A stretch of 64,000 nucleotides of DNA, taken from NCBI GenBank assembly GCA_003290165.1, contig QNQO01000223.1, forward strand, positions 496,001-560,000. Reading direction: 5' to 3'. A program made the translations under genes and the position numbers. Of the stretch, positions 41,701-53,684 are shown one piece after another; position 1 is the stretch's first letter, and the number at the start of each line of letters is the position of its first letter. Under the pieces are notes generated by a model. It was not told where the DNA came from, did not search any database, and saw only the letters and a list, made by a program, of their open reading frames with translations. This DNA comes from Berberis thunbergii (taxonomy: Eukaryota > Streptophyta > Magnoliopsida > Ranunculales > Berberidaceae).

Positions 41701-44355
41701 AAAATGCCACACTACAGCACCACCAGTGAAGGAGGAGTTCGCTGTGTGAACATCTAAATAAGATGATCTAGTTCTTCAAAGTACTGGTTATAGTGAGTGA
41801 TTCTTTTCAGTAAGAAAAATCTAATAGTTTAAAATGAAAATATATTGAATGAGAAGGAATTGAGTATGTAGTCGATTTAGTAATACAAGCTTTTATTATC
41901 TAACTTCCTGTAGTGAGATCAGCCAAAGACAAGTTGAGGCCCAAAATGAAAGCTCGAAATTTAGGAGTTGCTGCAATCATTCTCCACTCGGAATCGGAAC
42001 CAATAGTAAATATCTCAACCTTCCACTTAGAGTCAACATTACCATGCCACAAATCAAAATGATGAAATCACACATAATTCTTAAGATCTTGTACTGGTTA
42101 GCAACTTGATCGTAGCCAAACCTGGATATGACATTGTACCAAAGCTCCTTGCCATTTTCATAAACATAACCAGAATCGGGCGGAGGCCGGTAACTGTACA
42201 TAATTTCCATTTCCTGAATTACAAACGAACATGGGGTCGAAATAAGTGTCTTTTGACCCAGTCAGATATATCTCTTCATTACACGATCCAACAAGATGAA
42301 AGCTGCTTGACATGCCATCTAATTCAAATGGGTAACTTTCAACCAATTTAAACCTTCAATTGAGATCGATTCTTAAGCTCATGAAAACATGAAAATTGTG
42401 GTACTATGAGTTATCTAATAAACAAAACTTGAATCACTTGAAAATGTTTTAAAATGAGCAAGTTATGATCGTTTTACTAAAATCACGTAAATCTGTCTCG
42501 CAATGAAAAAAACGGAATAGCGTCCCTGACTTTTGGCCAACTTATATGGTCATTTTACTAAAGTCACGCAAATCTGTCTCGCAGTGAAAATGGGAGAGTG
42601 CCCCTGAATTTCGACCAACTGATGTGCTCGATTGAAACCGATTCCAAATTGATCAAAACACAAAATTGTAGTACTTTAAGTTATCTAATAAACACAACTT
42701 GAATCACTTGAAAATGTTTTGAAATGAACAAGTTATGGTCATTTTACTAAAGTCGTGCAAATTTGTCTGAAATTTCCTGTTCCCCCGAAGTTTTGCGAGT
42801 TTTTGCAAAAACCTCGCATTGTTCTGGGCGAATATGAAATTTTAGCAAATTTTTTTACTGTTCACCCAGATCAATGCGAGGTTTTGCAAAAATCTCGCAT
42901 TGTCTCAGGCGAACAATCGTTTTTTTTCCTTAAAATTTTTCTGAAGTTTACTTTGCTTTTGTGATTGAAAATATTTTTGAATTTTCTATGAGATTACTTT
43001 GTTTTTTCTGAAAATTTTCAGAGAGGTTGCGATTTGGGGTTCGATTTTTAAGGATTATGATTTTGAGGGAGAGCAAAGAGATTTTCGAGGGAAAAAGAAG
43101 ATATTGGTTTTGATTTTGTAAGAGATTTGAATGTGTGAGAGGGAAGAGATTCGAATGGGGGAGGGAGGAATAACATTTCGATTTGAATGAGGAGAGGAAA
43201 AATATTATATTTTTATTTATATAGACGGTATGAGAAAGTATGGTGGCGTGAAAAAAAAGTAGATGATTTAAGATAGTATAATGATATGAGAAACACTTAA
43301 AGTGGTGTATAGTAATCGCTGCCTATTACAAATCTTACATATCACAAGACCAAAAATTGTTATGACTACAACTTAAACAACCCAACATAAATTGAGCTAA
43401 TATCAATTCAAAGTCAGGCAGAAAGTGATATGTTTCTAATAGCTAACAAAACAACCTTATAAGTCAGGTTATATATCTTTTGAAAAACATATATTTTTCA
43501 GCATCTTTTCGCAAGAATTTCTGATAACGATATCCGTGTACACGTCACTACACCAAATTGGCACTTTTGTAACATCTCTCAAAACAGTATCACTTTTTAG
43601 CTGTTACAATTCACCAAACAATTTCAAATCAAAACTAAATTTAGTAAAAAAATGAAAAACAGTAACACAAAAAAATGATACAATAATTTGGATCACCATG
43701 AATAGTATCACTTCTATAATGATACTCTTCATGGTGATACTATTATTGTATCATTTTGTTTGTGAAAATGTGTAAAGTTGTTAGATAAATTGTTACACTT
43801 CAAAAGTGATACTGTTTTAGAGGGTGTTACAAAAATGCCAATATGGTGTAGTGCGTTTCTATATTTCAAACGAAGGCGTCCACAAGACAGGTAAGTTGAC
43901 GAAAAGGCTAGCTGCTGGGAACAAACTTTTCTCTTATTCTGAAATTAAAGGTAAGTTGACGAAAAAGTTGGGAACAAACTTTTTTCTTATTCACAAATTA
44001 AAGTAGAAAGGTAAACAAGAATTCAGCTGAGATCCTAAATCTTGGTCAATTGCTCATACAGGCAAAAAGCATAATGAAATGCAATCTAATTATTTCACAA
44101 AAAAAAAAAAAAACTACAAATTAGAAAACCAATATGTAAATCAATAAAATGAATGAATAAATAAATGTGAGATTGTGGAGGAGCTTACGATGATCCTTGA
44201 TTGTAGATATCAATGGAGACAGAGACTTGCTCTGAATCCGGTTTGAGACGAATGAGAGTGACCTTCTTGTGCGCCACCAGGAATGGTGAATCTGAGATGG
44301 CGGAAATTGTGGAGACAAGCAGTAGAGCTACTAGAACAAAGATCAGAGACTCCAT
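38720..44355 (-). CDS. Translocon-associated protein subunit beta (TRAP-beta), six coding exons
   Basis: Exons 44355-44189, 41075-40977, 40872-40764, 40226-40155, 39990-39985 (six bases) and 38839-38720 join in frame to 190 residues. Residues 1-19 form a signal peptide (MESLIFVLVALLLVSTISA). The lumenal domain has the family motifs SPFLVAHKKVTLIRLKP, VSVSIDIYNQGSSTAYDV, SWQRLDAGSIVSHSFTLE, GAPAVIKFRIPTKATLQEAY and LDILADRPPEQKLDW. A membrane segment follows (SLISVTSLVTLFVYLVATPS) and a basic tail AAKASKKRR that faces the cytosol. The protein is part of the TRAP complex next to the Sec61 channel in the ER. All other borders are GT..AG; the microexon is inferred because the family needs two residues between W and RLLAK. 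Introns carry a CACTA MITE, an F-box fragment and a dispersed repeat. Confidence 0.93.
39985..39990 (-). other. Inferred 6-nt microexon of TRAP-beta (GTG AAG)
   Basis: On the minus strand CTTCCAG|GTGAAG|GTAAGAG. It supplies Val-Lys between exon 4 (ending LDW) and exon 6 (starting RLLAKHG), restoring the W-x-K-RLLAK spacing of the family. Phase 0 on both sides. Confidence 0.7.
40315..40570 (+). repeat. Dispersed repeat, copy 2
   Basis: Matches 36641-36888 in the same orientation. This copy lies in the TRAP-beta intron between exons 3 and 4. Confidence 0.8.
41930..42350 (-). pseudogene. F-box-associated (FBA) domain fragment in TRAP-beta intron 1
   Basis: Minus-strand reading across frames: HLVGSCNEEIYLTGSKDTYF, DPMFVCN, NYVQLPASA, FGYDQVANQYKILRIM and VDSKWKVEIFTIGSDSEWRM, followed by FRAFILGLNLSLADL. 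This is the repeat pattern of FBA_3/kelch-like domains of plant F-box proteins (VGSCNGL.., FVCNP.TGEY..LP, FGYD..T..YKV.RI, VE.FTLGS..WR). At least two frame changes are needed. No F-box precedes it, so it is a truncated pseudogene copy. Confidence 0.75.
42365..42780. repeat. Imperfect tandem repeat of about 280 bp
   Basis: TTATCTAATAAACA.AACTTGAATCACTTG recurs at about 42411 and 42683 with the following sequence (AATGTTTT.AAATGA.CAAGTTATG.TC.TTTTACTAAA). A shorter related block (ATGGTCATTTTACTAAAGTC) lies at about 42547. Just beyond, 42775-42920 holds inverted TTGCAAAAACCTCGCATTG motifs. TRAP-beta intron 1. Confidence 0.7.
43546..43853. mobile_element. CACTA-type MITE with 3-bp TSD
   Basis: Ends CACTACACCAAATTGGCA and (reversed) CACTACACCATATTGGCA are inverted repeats, and the interior is also largely palindromic (GTATCACTT... 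/ ...AAGTGATAC). A 3-bp TSD CGT flanks it (43543-43545 and 43854-43856). 308 bp, in TRAP-beta intron 1. The CACTA start and 3-bp TSD identify the superfamily. Confidence 0.9.
43888..44005. repeat. Two-copy tandem repeat (about 60 bp unit)
   Basis: AGGTAAGTTGACGAAAA..., GGGAACAAACTTTT and TCTTATTC.. repeat twice with small indels. Confidence 0.75.
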
Positions 44356-45069
44356 TTTCGTTTGTTGATTTCGATCAGGATCAGGAGAATCAGACGATGA
44401 TAACAAGTGAGGTTTTTGCTTTAGGAATGAAAAATGAAGAATCAAAGGAAAAAAATAACTATCTCCACCATGAATGTTTAAAACATGTTCATTGTTTGCA
44501 TTTGGAGCCCATGTACACTTGGCCGATCAAAATGCATCATGGATAATACCATGCATGAGAGAACATGCTTTTTACATTAGACCAGATTTTAATCTAGTTT
44601 CGGAATTAGCGTTGGTATTTTTAACAAAATCAAAATTTATAGGATATACGTTGACAACTTCAATAGACCCATTTGAGGGTGAGGGTGAGGGTGGGTATGC
44701 TCAAACTCTTTGTTGCATCGGCAATTTGGAATGTCTGAACTTTGTTGCACCAACCTAAAATATGTATGTAATAGTGATGACTATTTTTTTCAAAATAAAC
44801 CAATTTATGGTTAAAAAAAATTTCATTTAGAAGCATTCATTGGCTCTTGCAAGAAAAAAACAATTGGAACTATTATCTGTTAATCTACAATTCAGTCACA
44901 CATTGATCAAAATTTCAAATCGTCTTACAAACATCAAAGAGAAACTAATCTTCGTCACAAGTTCTACACTAGATAGTACTATGGTAATTTTTTAATTATT
45001 ATTTTTTCTTAATTTTTTGAAAAGCAAATAAGATTTTAAAGGGTCCTGAAACCTTGACATTTATAATAG
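44356..45069. other. Upstream region of TRAP-beta
   Basis: Should contain the TRAP-beta promoter and 5' UTR (minus strand). A (GAGGGT)n tract is at about 44675-44692. No other gene recognised. Confidence 0.5.
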
Positions 45070-45077
45070 GTTATGTA

Positions 45078-46013
45078 CAGGCACGGATCTACTAGGGGTC
45101 AAGTGGGGGCACTTGCTTCCACTGACTTTTAAATAATTTTTTGTTATTTGCGATTTTCTGATGCTCCGATGCGGGTGACGCCATCCCGTCCCACCCATTC
45201 TTCTCTTCCTCCCTCCTTCTTTTCTTCCTCCATTCTCTGTGACGCCGACGATCCTACTCCGTCCCCTTTTTTCTATCCCCTCTATCTATTTACTACGAGA
45301 CTGACAACCACTCTGCCTCCTCCTCTTTATCTCCATATCTTTCTGCTTGATTTATTTTCCTTTTCAACCATTGCCACTAGCAACCTCAACTTCTCTTGTC
45401 TACTTTAAGAAATAAAATAGTTATTTTTTTAGTATTTTCTCGAGATGAATTCGTATATCGAGGTTTAGTTTTTTATTTTATTCATAGGATTTTTCTGGAG
45501 ATACATGAAAATTTTGACCCATTAATTTTTCCTCAAAATACAAGCTTGTAACTCGAGATTCATCCATAAGTTATTCTTTGAAAGGCATTTTGTTACTCAA
45601 CGTGAGCCTTTTGATAGTCAACACACGTTGATTGCTAATCCTAAGGGAGGCTACAACAATGATTAATGTCGGGGTAACCTTTAATTAGTTATTTTTATAG
45701 GGCACGAATAACAAAAAAATTATAAACATATAATTTACATTTGAAATTAATTTTTGCCATTTAATTTTATATACCAATTTGAATTGGCTTCTATATATCT
45801 ATTTTTTGCACTTCTACAAAATAGCTTGTTGGATCTATTTTATTCCCCCATAAATTAAATGGAGTTTTGTTTAGTAATTGGTGTTTTGTATAATTATTTA
45901 TGTATTATTCATATATAAAAAAATCTATTAAGTAATTAATTATTATATTATTATTAATTAACTATGATTTGTCACTTTGCTCCCCTTCAACAAAAATCCT
46001 GGCTCCATCACTG
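45078..46013. mobile_element. Non-autonomous hAT-like element, CAGGCACGGATC family
   Basis: Ends CAGGCACGGATCTA and (reversed) CAGTGATGGAGCCAGG are imperfect inverted repeats. A perfect 8-bp TSD GTTATGTA flanks it (45070-45077 and 46014-46021). The open frame at 45148-45408 inside is Ser/Pro low complexity and not a gene. 936 bp. Confidence 0.88.
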
Positions 46014-46021
46014 GTTATGTA

Positions 46022-47365
46022 AATAAGATATACATATCAAAATACTATTTGTTTGCACATATACTCACATACACATCGAAATTAATATATTAAATTAAAA
46101 ATTGCATTTAAAATCGAAAAAAAATCATGCATCCACGAATTTACAATAAGTGTTTTTAATACAAAGTCACCAATCAATTTTCTTTTATGAGAAATACACT
46201 AGTTTTGTTGTATGGGTTACTAAAACCTGGTTGGATACACAAAGCAATTTTGAGATGTTAAATTAAAAAAAATTAAGTTGAGGGCATCAAACTAAAAAGT
46301 TGGGTACATAAAGCCAAAATAAGAGTAATAATCAAATTTGATTTTGAGCGGAAAATGGTCGCCTTTTACCATTTACTCCCGGAGGTTCAAACTAAATGGA
46401 TGTCAAAATAGTCATTTTCAAAAAAGTCTTGGGGCGGCATATGTAAGTTCATATATTTAGGGATAATGGACTGTGAGAGACCATTCGGAGTATTCAGGCC
46501 TTTCGATATTGGTCATGTATATATTGTTACTGAAACCAAATCCCAGACAACCTATACTAGGCTGGACGACCTTTGAGGAGTCGTTTTACATGAAAACTTT
46601 TAATTACAGCCCTAATAATAGTTTACACCATGTATAACTTGTACATCTATACATCTAAGAAATGTCAACTAACCAAAAAAAACTTTCACATTTCGACACT
46701 TCCCTACTGGAACAGAATGAAATGTAACGAGTCACACCATGTATAATTTTTGATGTCTATACATCCTACAGATATTGTCCAACTAAATATGAGAATGTTG
46801 CATCTTTCTTCGTTTTGGTGAGAGATTTTTCCACTCTCCAAAGCCGTTTTCTGTCTTTCTCTCTCAAAAGACAATCTCCCAAGGCTTGCTTGGTTTACGA
46901 TTAGAGGTTTTTAATCTCACTATTTCTCTGACAACTGTTAGTAGTTTTTTTTTGTTAAAGAACTGTTAGTAATTGATACCCAGAATGTTGGATACAAAGA
47001 ATCCCAGTTCATTTAGTTGCAAAAATTAAAGGCAAAAACACAAAAGGAATTAGGAGTGATTATATATTTATTTGAAAGGTGAATACCCGTTGCTTCTTAA
47101 ATTGATCATAATAACATGTACAATTGATGAGATAATTCTGTAAAGAAAATAGGGTCCCAGGAATCGAAACTCATATTTTAGAAAGGACTGCTTCAGTTGA
47201 TCATAACTGCATTGTGAACACAAGTTCATTCTTAAACATTTTCATCTTTATGAATTCTTAATAAAAAACCATATAATGCATGTCGATCCACAGTAGAAAC
47301 AATTAAAAGATCGAAGAGAAATAAACTAGTACAACAAAGTTTTGAAAAAAGAGAGACTAATATAC
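46022..47365. other. Non-genic AT-rich stretch
   Basis: About 1.3 kb with no supported coding region. Short fragments resemble parts of 52190-52690 (for example a GTTGCACCAACCTAA-type scrap at about 44744 and 52197), suggesting dispersed repeat debris. Confidence 0.45.
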
Positions 47366-49256
47366 CTTTTGTGAGACCATTGACAATATTGGAAAGAAGA
47401 GGGTCTAGCATGAGAAATAAGAATCAGTCAAGTTCGCCAGGATACCAGCCTAGGATCCCAATGGGGGCTATTACATAGCTAGAACCACCCTTGGGAGGAC
47501 ATAGGCAAGTCATCCTTGGCGACCAAACAAGACTCTTATCTTCATGTAAGACCTTCCCTTTCTCACTCTCACTCGCACTACTCGGTACTTGTTGCACAAA
47601 GTCTTCCCATCAAAAGCCTCTATTTATAGTATTCTCTTCCTCTGAATTCCCCACTTTCAACCTTCTAGGGAGTGCCATAAGCTAGGAGGAATATATTCCT
47701 TGTGATAATGCATGGACCGATGAGCAATAGGCATATAGGATAATGTTCTTGCATGGAAGGTCTCTTAATTGGCTTTGATGATACAACAAATAGTCATCTG
47801 ATCATGACCGTACACGTGGCAAATATCATTCCATCACGAGGAACAAACATCTCACTCTAAATGTGGATAACATGCTCTGTCATAAAAACCCAAATAGGCA
47901 GACCTATTCATAAAAGCCTAAATAGGCTGCCCCGGTCATTAAAGCCAAATAGGCAGGCCGGGTCATTAAAGTCCAAAGAGGCATTTAATAGCAGACCATG
48001 AACAAAGTTAAAGTCTCAAACCTCAGGTTTGACGTACATCTTCCCTTAGAGAAGAGAGACGTTACGAAAGACACAAGTCATGGCGGAAATCACTCCCTTG
48101 AGGACGCATCTCAATGAAAGACGGGGTCGTTATGAGAAACGTCCCCTTTATCACGCCATGCATGCTTAAATCATACACAAAGTTAATTACTCACATTATA
48201 TAAGGTAAAGGAAGGATTCTCGAAAGAGGTATGCAAAACATAACACAACTATACTCTGTCCAAGTTCATTCTCTCTCACAGTTAACTGACTTAAGCATCG
48301 GAGTGCCTTTAGCCACCAAACATATGGTCTTTGACAATCTAACCTTGTTTCACAAGCTAGATCTCGAGGATAACAAATTTGGATGCATCGGACTTCATAG
48401 TGAACACAGATAGAGAGATCCTGATACTGTGGTTCTCGTTCTGGTTGCCTACTTGCACTAGTATGTTTTTGTGACCTTTTAGCTCTTTTCTGTGTAAAGT
48501 TTGTGTGATGGAGCAAGGGTCAACCAAGTTCACTGTCATTTTGTAAAAGAATGGAGTACTTCAGTTATATACTCTTTTCTTTATAGCTGATGACAGCTTA
48601 TTCCATGTTTGTGGAATATTACCAGTTTTACTCCCTAATCTTCAAATTTTTGAACAAGATCCTAGTTTTATTTATTATTCACTTAACCCATGCAGACTGG
48701 GGTATTCCCAACTTAATTAATCACAATTGAAATCATGATAATAGAAATTGTTACCAAGAAATTCAAAAGAGTACAGGGCAGGGAACACAATATATGCAAA
48801 GTGGAAAAAATAATAAAACAAACGCATATTATAAATGATCAGACTGCAAGTTATGTTAAAACCATTATATTGTATTTCCATCCATACATAACACAGATGT
48901 TGGTCTACATGTAGAAACCAAGTTTAAAGTTCCGAGCCATTAGAGGAAGTCTTATGATCTTTGTCATAGTAAGCCGTTCAGCATTAGATAGTCTGATGAA
49001 GTGAGTGGAGTGCTAAATGAATCAGTTGGAGGATGAATTTTGCCTCCATGTTCCCACTATTCATCTCTAGCTAGCTGTTTATAATTTCCTCGCTGGATCG
49101 GTGGACACTGAACTATGTAAAGTAGAATTATCTGGACAATATCGTATCCACTAGGCAAAATTATCAGCAAACTTCTGTTGTATTTAAACTAAAAACTTAA
49201 GACTCTAGTTGATTCAATGGAAACAAGAAGAATAGAAACATACCCGATCGATCCAT
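47366..49256 (-). CDS. Possible 5' exons of an unidentified minus-strand gene
   Basis: At 49256 an ATG in a UTR-like context opens ATG GAT CGA TCG G followed by the donor GTATGT (exon 49256-49244). A compatible acceptor TGCTAG precedes a 39-bp segment 47404-47366 ending at the donor GTATAT. Joined, they read MDRSDPLLSNIVNGLTK. No later exon could be identified and I recognise no family. This is a weak model resting only on splice-site phase; a non-coding transcript or chance are both possible. Confidence 0.25.
47405..47560 (+). repeat. Duplicated segment, copy 1
   Basis: Shares GTCTAGCATGAGAAATAAGA and, further on, ACAAGTCATCCTTGGC / CTTATCTTCATGTAAGACC-type blocks with 50652-50805 in the same orientation, with substantial divergence in between. 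Confidence 0.65.
47700..48330 (+). repeat. Probable solo LTR or LTR remnant
   Basis: Contains an AT-rich core-promoter-like ATTATATAAGG near 48196 followed by TTCTCTCTCACAGTTAACTGACTTAAGCATCGGAGTG-like sequence (about 48265-48305), which resembles the 3' part of many plant gypsy LTRs (CTGACTTGAGCGTCGGAG). The upstream half has a (C)ATAAA.GCC(C/T)AAATAGGC.G.CC repeat. No partner LTR, primer-binding site or TSD was found. Confidence 0.45.
47880..47985. repeat. Short tandem array, about 27-bp unit, four copies
   Basis: Units CATAAAAACCCAAATAGGCA, CATAAAAGCCTAAATAGGCT, CATTAAAGCCAAATAGGCA and CATTAAAGTCCAAAGAGGCA follow one another with short CCGGT/CCTATT spacers. Confidence 0.8.
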
Positions 49257-52200
49257 AGCGATTTCCTCGTTGATTGTGATGAGTTTGGATTGTTTGGATC
49301 TTCTGATTGATTCAAGCGTTTTCCCTTAGTTCTCTGTTGAGAGGATACAAAAGACAATGCAAATTTTTTTTTCTCTAATACGCATACGCTCAATCGGGGA
49401 CCCATCATAATTTATAATGCCCATAAGTCACAACCTTTCAATTTACGGGCTGTGAATTTCCAATTCTGCCCCTCATTGAATTAGAAATTACATCCTTATT
49501 TACACCATGTTATTTATTAATACCTTATAGTCCAATACCCCTATTAGATCACATATTTAAATGGACTACACTTTAAGATAGCAATACGCGTTATATTACA
49601 TATGTGTGCCCACATTATTGGATTTGTCCAACACCTTCTGGCTAGTTGTTGGTTCATTTTATAGTGGTGGGAAGATGTTCCGACCTGTACGTACTTTCCA
49701 TTAAGGCTATGCTTGCAATGGAATTTTTCTTTGAGAAAATCATGTACATTTTATTTTTTTTGGATTACCACCTGTGAGTTATCACAATGAATATTCATCT
49801 TCTGCATTGCCTAAGTGGCCACAAATTTACCATAAAGTCTGTAGAGAATTTTTGGTCATTTGACACCACAAATATGGGTGCGGTACAGAATAATAGTAAA
49901 GTTCATCTAGTGTAATTATTCCTTGTTTAAATGAATCTAACTTCTATGCATACTGGCAAAACTCTCATCCTAACACTTATTTGAAATTTGGTACTGAAAT
50001 CGAAAGTTGATTTACTTGATTGAATGGTACAAGCTCTGGAATTCTATACCCAATGGATGGTCATGTTAATCTCAGAGTTGAGAATTGGTATTAATTACTT
50101 CTGATTTTATTTCAGTCGATCCAGACTTAAATTACTAAAGTTCATATTGATTTTATTAACATGAGAAATATCCAGCTGGGAAGTTGTGCCATGGTTTTCG
50201 GTAATTCTGAGCAGTTTCTTTGATTGCTATTTAGAAGAACATGATGTATGAAGTAGTTTAGAACAACTGAAGAGAAATTGAGATAAACTTACGAGTTCTA
50301 TTTGATTCCCTCCTTTAAAAAACCAAAATTTTAGGCTATTTGGGATTCTATAGTGACCACAAACCAGATTAGGGTGTTTTAAAGCTTGTAATCAGATATT
50401 ATTATATGAAGAATTGACCTTCTCTATCCAGTGGCATAGATATTGATGGTGAACTACATGTGCTGAAGTTATATGCTTCGCAGTTATGTGGGAATCACTG
50501 ATGAGTCTGTATAGCATGCAGTGTTTACATTGGTCTAAAATATACAACTAAAAAACAACTCAATTAGTAAGCACGAGTTCTGAAAATAAATGAGACTCTA
50601 GGTCTGAGATAACATTACTTTGGCACCATTGGGGTTGGAAACCTGAAAAGGAGTCTAGCATGAGAAATAAGAAACAGTCAAGTAAGCCAGGGAGACTGCC
50701 TATGAATCACATTAGGATACATGATCTGAAAAAAAGATCGATCCCTTTGGAGAATCTAGACAAGTCATCCTTGGCTTCCAAACATGAGTCTTATGCTCAT
50801 GTAAGACCTCTCTTTCCTGTTAACACATACTTCTCTATATCCACATAGTTCATATCACATACCTCTATTTATAGATTGTATTTTTGGATCAATAACTCCC
50901 TGTGAAGTTAATTAATTTCAACATAACTCCTTTTCTCGTACCCAAATCAAGCTTTCTATTGTCCACAAGGAATATGTTCTTGGGACACATATGCTTGACA
51001 AAATGAAAGTGTGATCTTCTGTTCATCTTCTTCTTCACGTTTCTGCTTGGGTTCAATAAGGAGGATAGAATGTCTGATCAGGAGAGAAAAGATGGTTCTC
51101 ATCATAATGCTTTTCTGAGTATTCTCAAAGGCTTTCTATTCCACTCACTGTTATCACTTGCTGCACTACAATAGTTGGCAAGTTGAGCTGAACTTGAATC
51201 CCTTGGTTGACCCTTCAGATTCTCAAAGGCCTTCTTTTGCAAGAGTTTAATGTGGAATTAGTAAATATGACAACACTTGTTTAGTTGATGTGGGACTATC
51301 CTTTAGGCCAACATCAACCCAACACATATTCTATCTTTTTGTGGAATTAGGGACTGAAATTAGTTTTTTCGAGATTAATTTAAATTAAAAGAAAATAGAG
51401 GCCAGATTATAGAGAAATAATTAATGCAAGATACAGATCTATCAATGCTTACACTGTCCATGAATAGAGGCATTTGATAAGAAGATTGTTGTGGTGAGGT
51501 AGAGTACAAGGAAGAAGAAGAGAATGAGGAAATGGGGTCTTACATGAAGGGTAAAGAAAGAGTCATGTTTCATCTGAAATCATTTATCCGCACTCAAACT
51601 CTTTTGACTTTACCCTTGCCTGGTACTAGAGTTGGTAAATGTGTTAAAATAAACTCTGAATATATATTTTTAATCCTTTTACCTCAATGCAATCCATCCA
51701 TGCTAGCAAATTGCGTACTTGTGGTGGTTAATTACCAATAACAAGAGTTGCATCAATTAGAGGATATTCACGCGAGGAAGAACTAGTACATGCAAAGAAG
51801 GTACCTCACAATGTTATGGATTACCTTGGCAACAAACATTAGCTAGAAATAGTGGTAATCAAGAGTAGAAAATGTCAGTGCATCGAGCAGTACCTACAAT
51901 CGATTGATCAAATTATATAGCTAAGGCCCGAAGGAAGATCACATTTTTTCTAAGGTTATTTAGCACCTCCTTTAACAGATGCAACAAATTAGTAGTGTAA
52001 CCCCCTTAATACAATAACTTAACATAGTTATTTCCTTTGTTTTTCATATTGAACACGACAAAGATAACACTAAAACTTATTCAAAGATAGCTGAAGTTTT
52101 TGCCCTTTAAAGTTGGGAGTTGTTACGTGTACCCAACTATTTGATTCAGCTACACAAATTATTTGTTGTACTGGTATTTTGAAATATTTCGACTTTGTTG

Positions 52201-53028
52201 CACCAACCTAATATATGTAACACTCACTTATCATTTTTTATTAATAATAATTATTTTGTAGTGAAATTTACTCATATGGGAGGGTTAATTGATTCTTGAA
52301 TGAGAGAACAAATAACCATTATTTATAAAACAAAATTCAGTCACAAGCTATTTTAATTTCATTAATCATAGAGAAGCAAACAATAGCAATAAGTATTAAA
52401 AATGAATAAAATAAAATAAAAACTAAATAAATACACAAATTCAAATTTGTTACAATTGTTATATCATATTAAAAAATGTATTTAAAACCTTAAAAAAAAT
52501 CCTACATCTTAGAAATTTCATTAGGAATCCTTCATAACAAGTTCTTAATAAAAAAAAAAGGCTAATTTTCTTCTTTGGACGCCTTGTTTTAGGGTAAAAA
52601 AATGTGGTTTGATACAATAAGCAATTTTAAAAAACTAAATCTGAAAATAAAGAAATTGTATATGTTACCAGTCAGGTACACGTAACAATACCCTTAAAAT
52701 CAATGTAAAAAATTGTATATTTTACCAAGTGAGAAAATAGAAACTCCATTATGTCTCAACATAAATAAAAAAATCAAGAAATTGTAACACATAAACATAT
52801 CAAATATATATAAAAATAATTTGTGAGGAATTAAGACCAACATAAACTCCATTTTATCAGGAATTAATTAAGACCAGTCAATTCATTTTAATAAATGAAA
52901 AGAATTTGTACAAATATATATTAAAAAGAAACACGTGAGAATATGTTTGTCATTCATGTAATAAGGGTTACAAAACACATAAACATATAAAATATGTTAT
53001 GAAATGATTTTTTCTTTAAAAAAAAAAA
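49257..53028. other. Long non-genic region
   Basis: About 3.8 kb. The only structure I can support is the duplicated segment at 50652-50805. The rest is AT-rich sequence with short unrelated open frames. The right end is an A-run that serves as the Mutator element target site. Confidence 0.5.
50652..50805 (+). repeat. Duplicated segment, copy 2
   Basis: Same-orientation relative of 47405-47560. The 62-codon frame starting at 50660 lies mostly in this copy and is disrupted in the other, so it is not taken as a gene. Confidence 0.65.
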
Positions 53029-53684
53029 GAGTAATTCTAGATGTCGAGGTTTTGGGCGAGGGATGGTGCGTCGCACGCGAGCAGCTGACGTGGTAAAAAA
53101 AACGGGGGGGGGGGGGGGGGGGGGGAAATCGAAAATTTGGGGGATAATAAGGAGGGAATGGGGAGCTTTCTCCCCATTTTCAATCCACAGAGAAGTTTTC
53201 CTCCCCTCCCCATTTTCTCCCTCTCCCTCTCCCTCTCCCTCTCCCTCTCCCCATTTTCCATCTTACATAGAGAAGGCCCCCTCCCTCTTCCCCAAACGAA
53301 GCTCTCCCTCTCCACCCTCTCCCCATCATCGTCATCAACTCAAACGAAGCAGAAGAGAAGAAGCTCAAACGAAGCCAGAGAAGAAGAAGGAGAAAAAGCT
53401 TCAATTTTTAGGTTTTTGGTTTCGGACTCTCCAGATCTGGTTTTCACCGCTCGGACGCAGAGGTAAGATCTGGTTTTTTGTTTCCAATTTGCTGCTATAA
53501 AACTTTTTGGATTGTAGAAGGGGAGAAAACTTTCTGTTAATTTTCACTGGGGTTGTGAGAGAGCTAGATTTTTCAGTGTACATTTTTTTCCCAGTTTTGT
53601 GATTATGTTGATAGTTTGGACATTAAAGGAGGAGCTTTTAATGTGTTCTTATTCTCACTTATAATGGGTTGGTGTTTGCAGAAA

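Noticed and set aside
45148..45408. 86-codon open frame
   Set aside because: Ser/Pro/Leu low-complexity translation inside a well-delimited hAT-like element.
48196..48539. Minus-strand frames of 60-106 codons
   Set aside because: They overlap an LTR-like remnant and have no recognisable domain.
53063..53500. Open frames of 109-145 codons at the left end of the Mutator element
   Set aside because: Low-complexity translation of G-run, CCCTCT repeats and UTR sequence of the captured EFR3-like gene. The translation has no domain.
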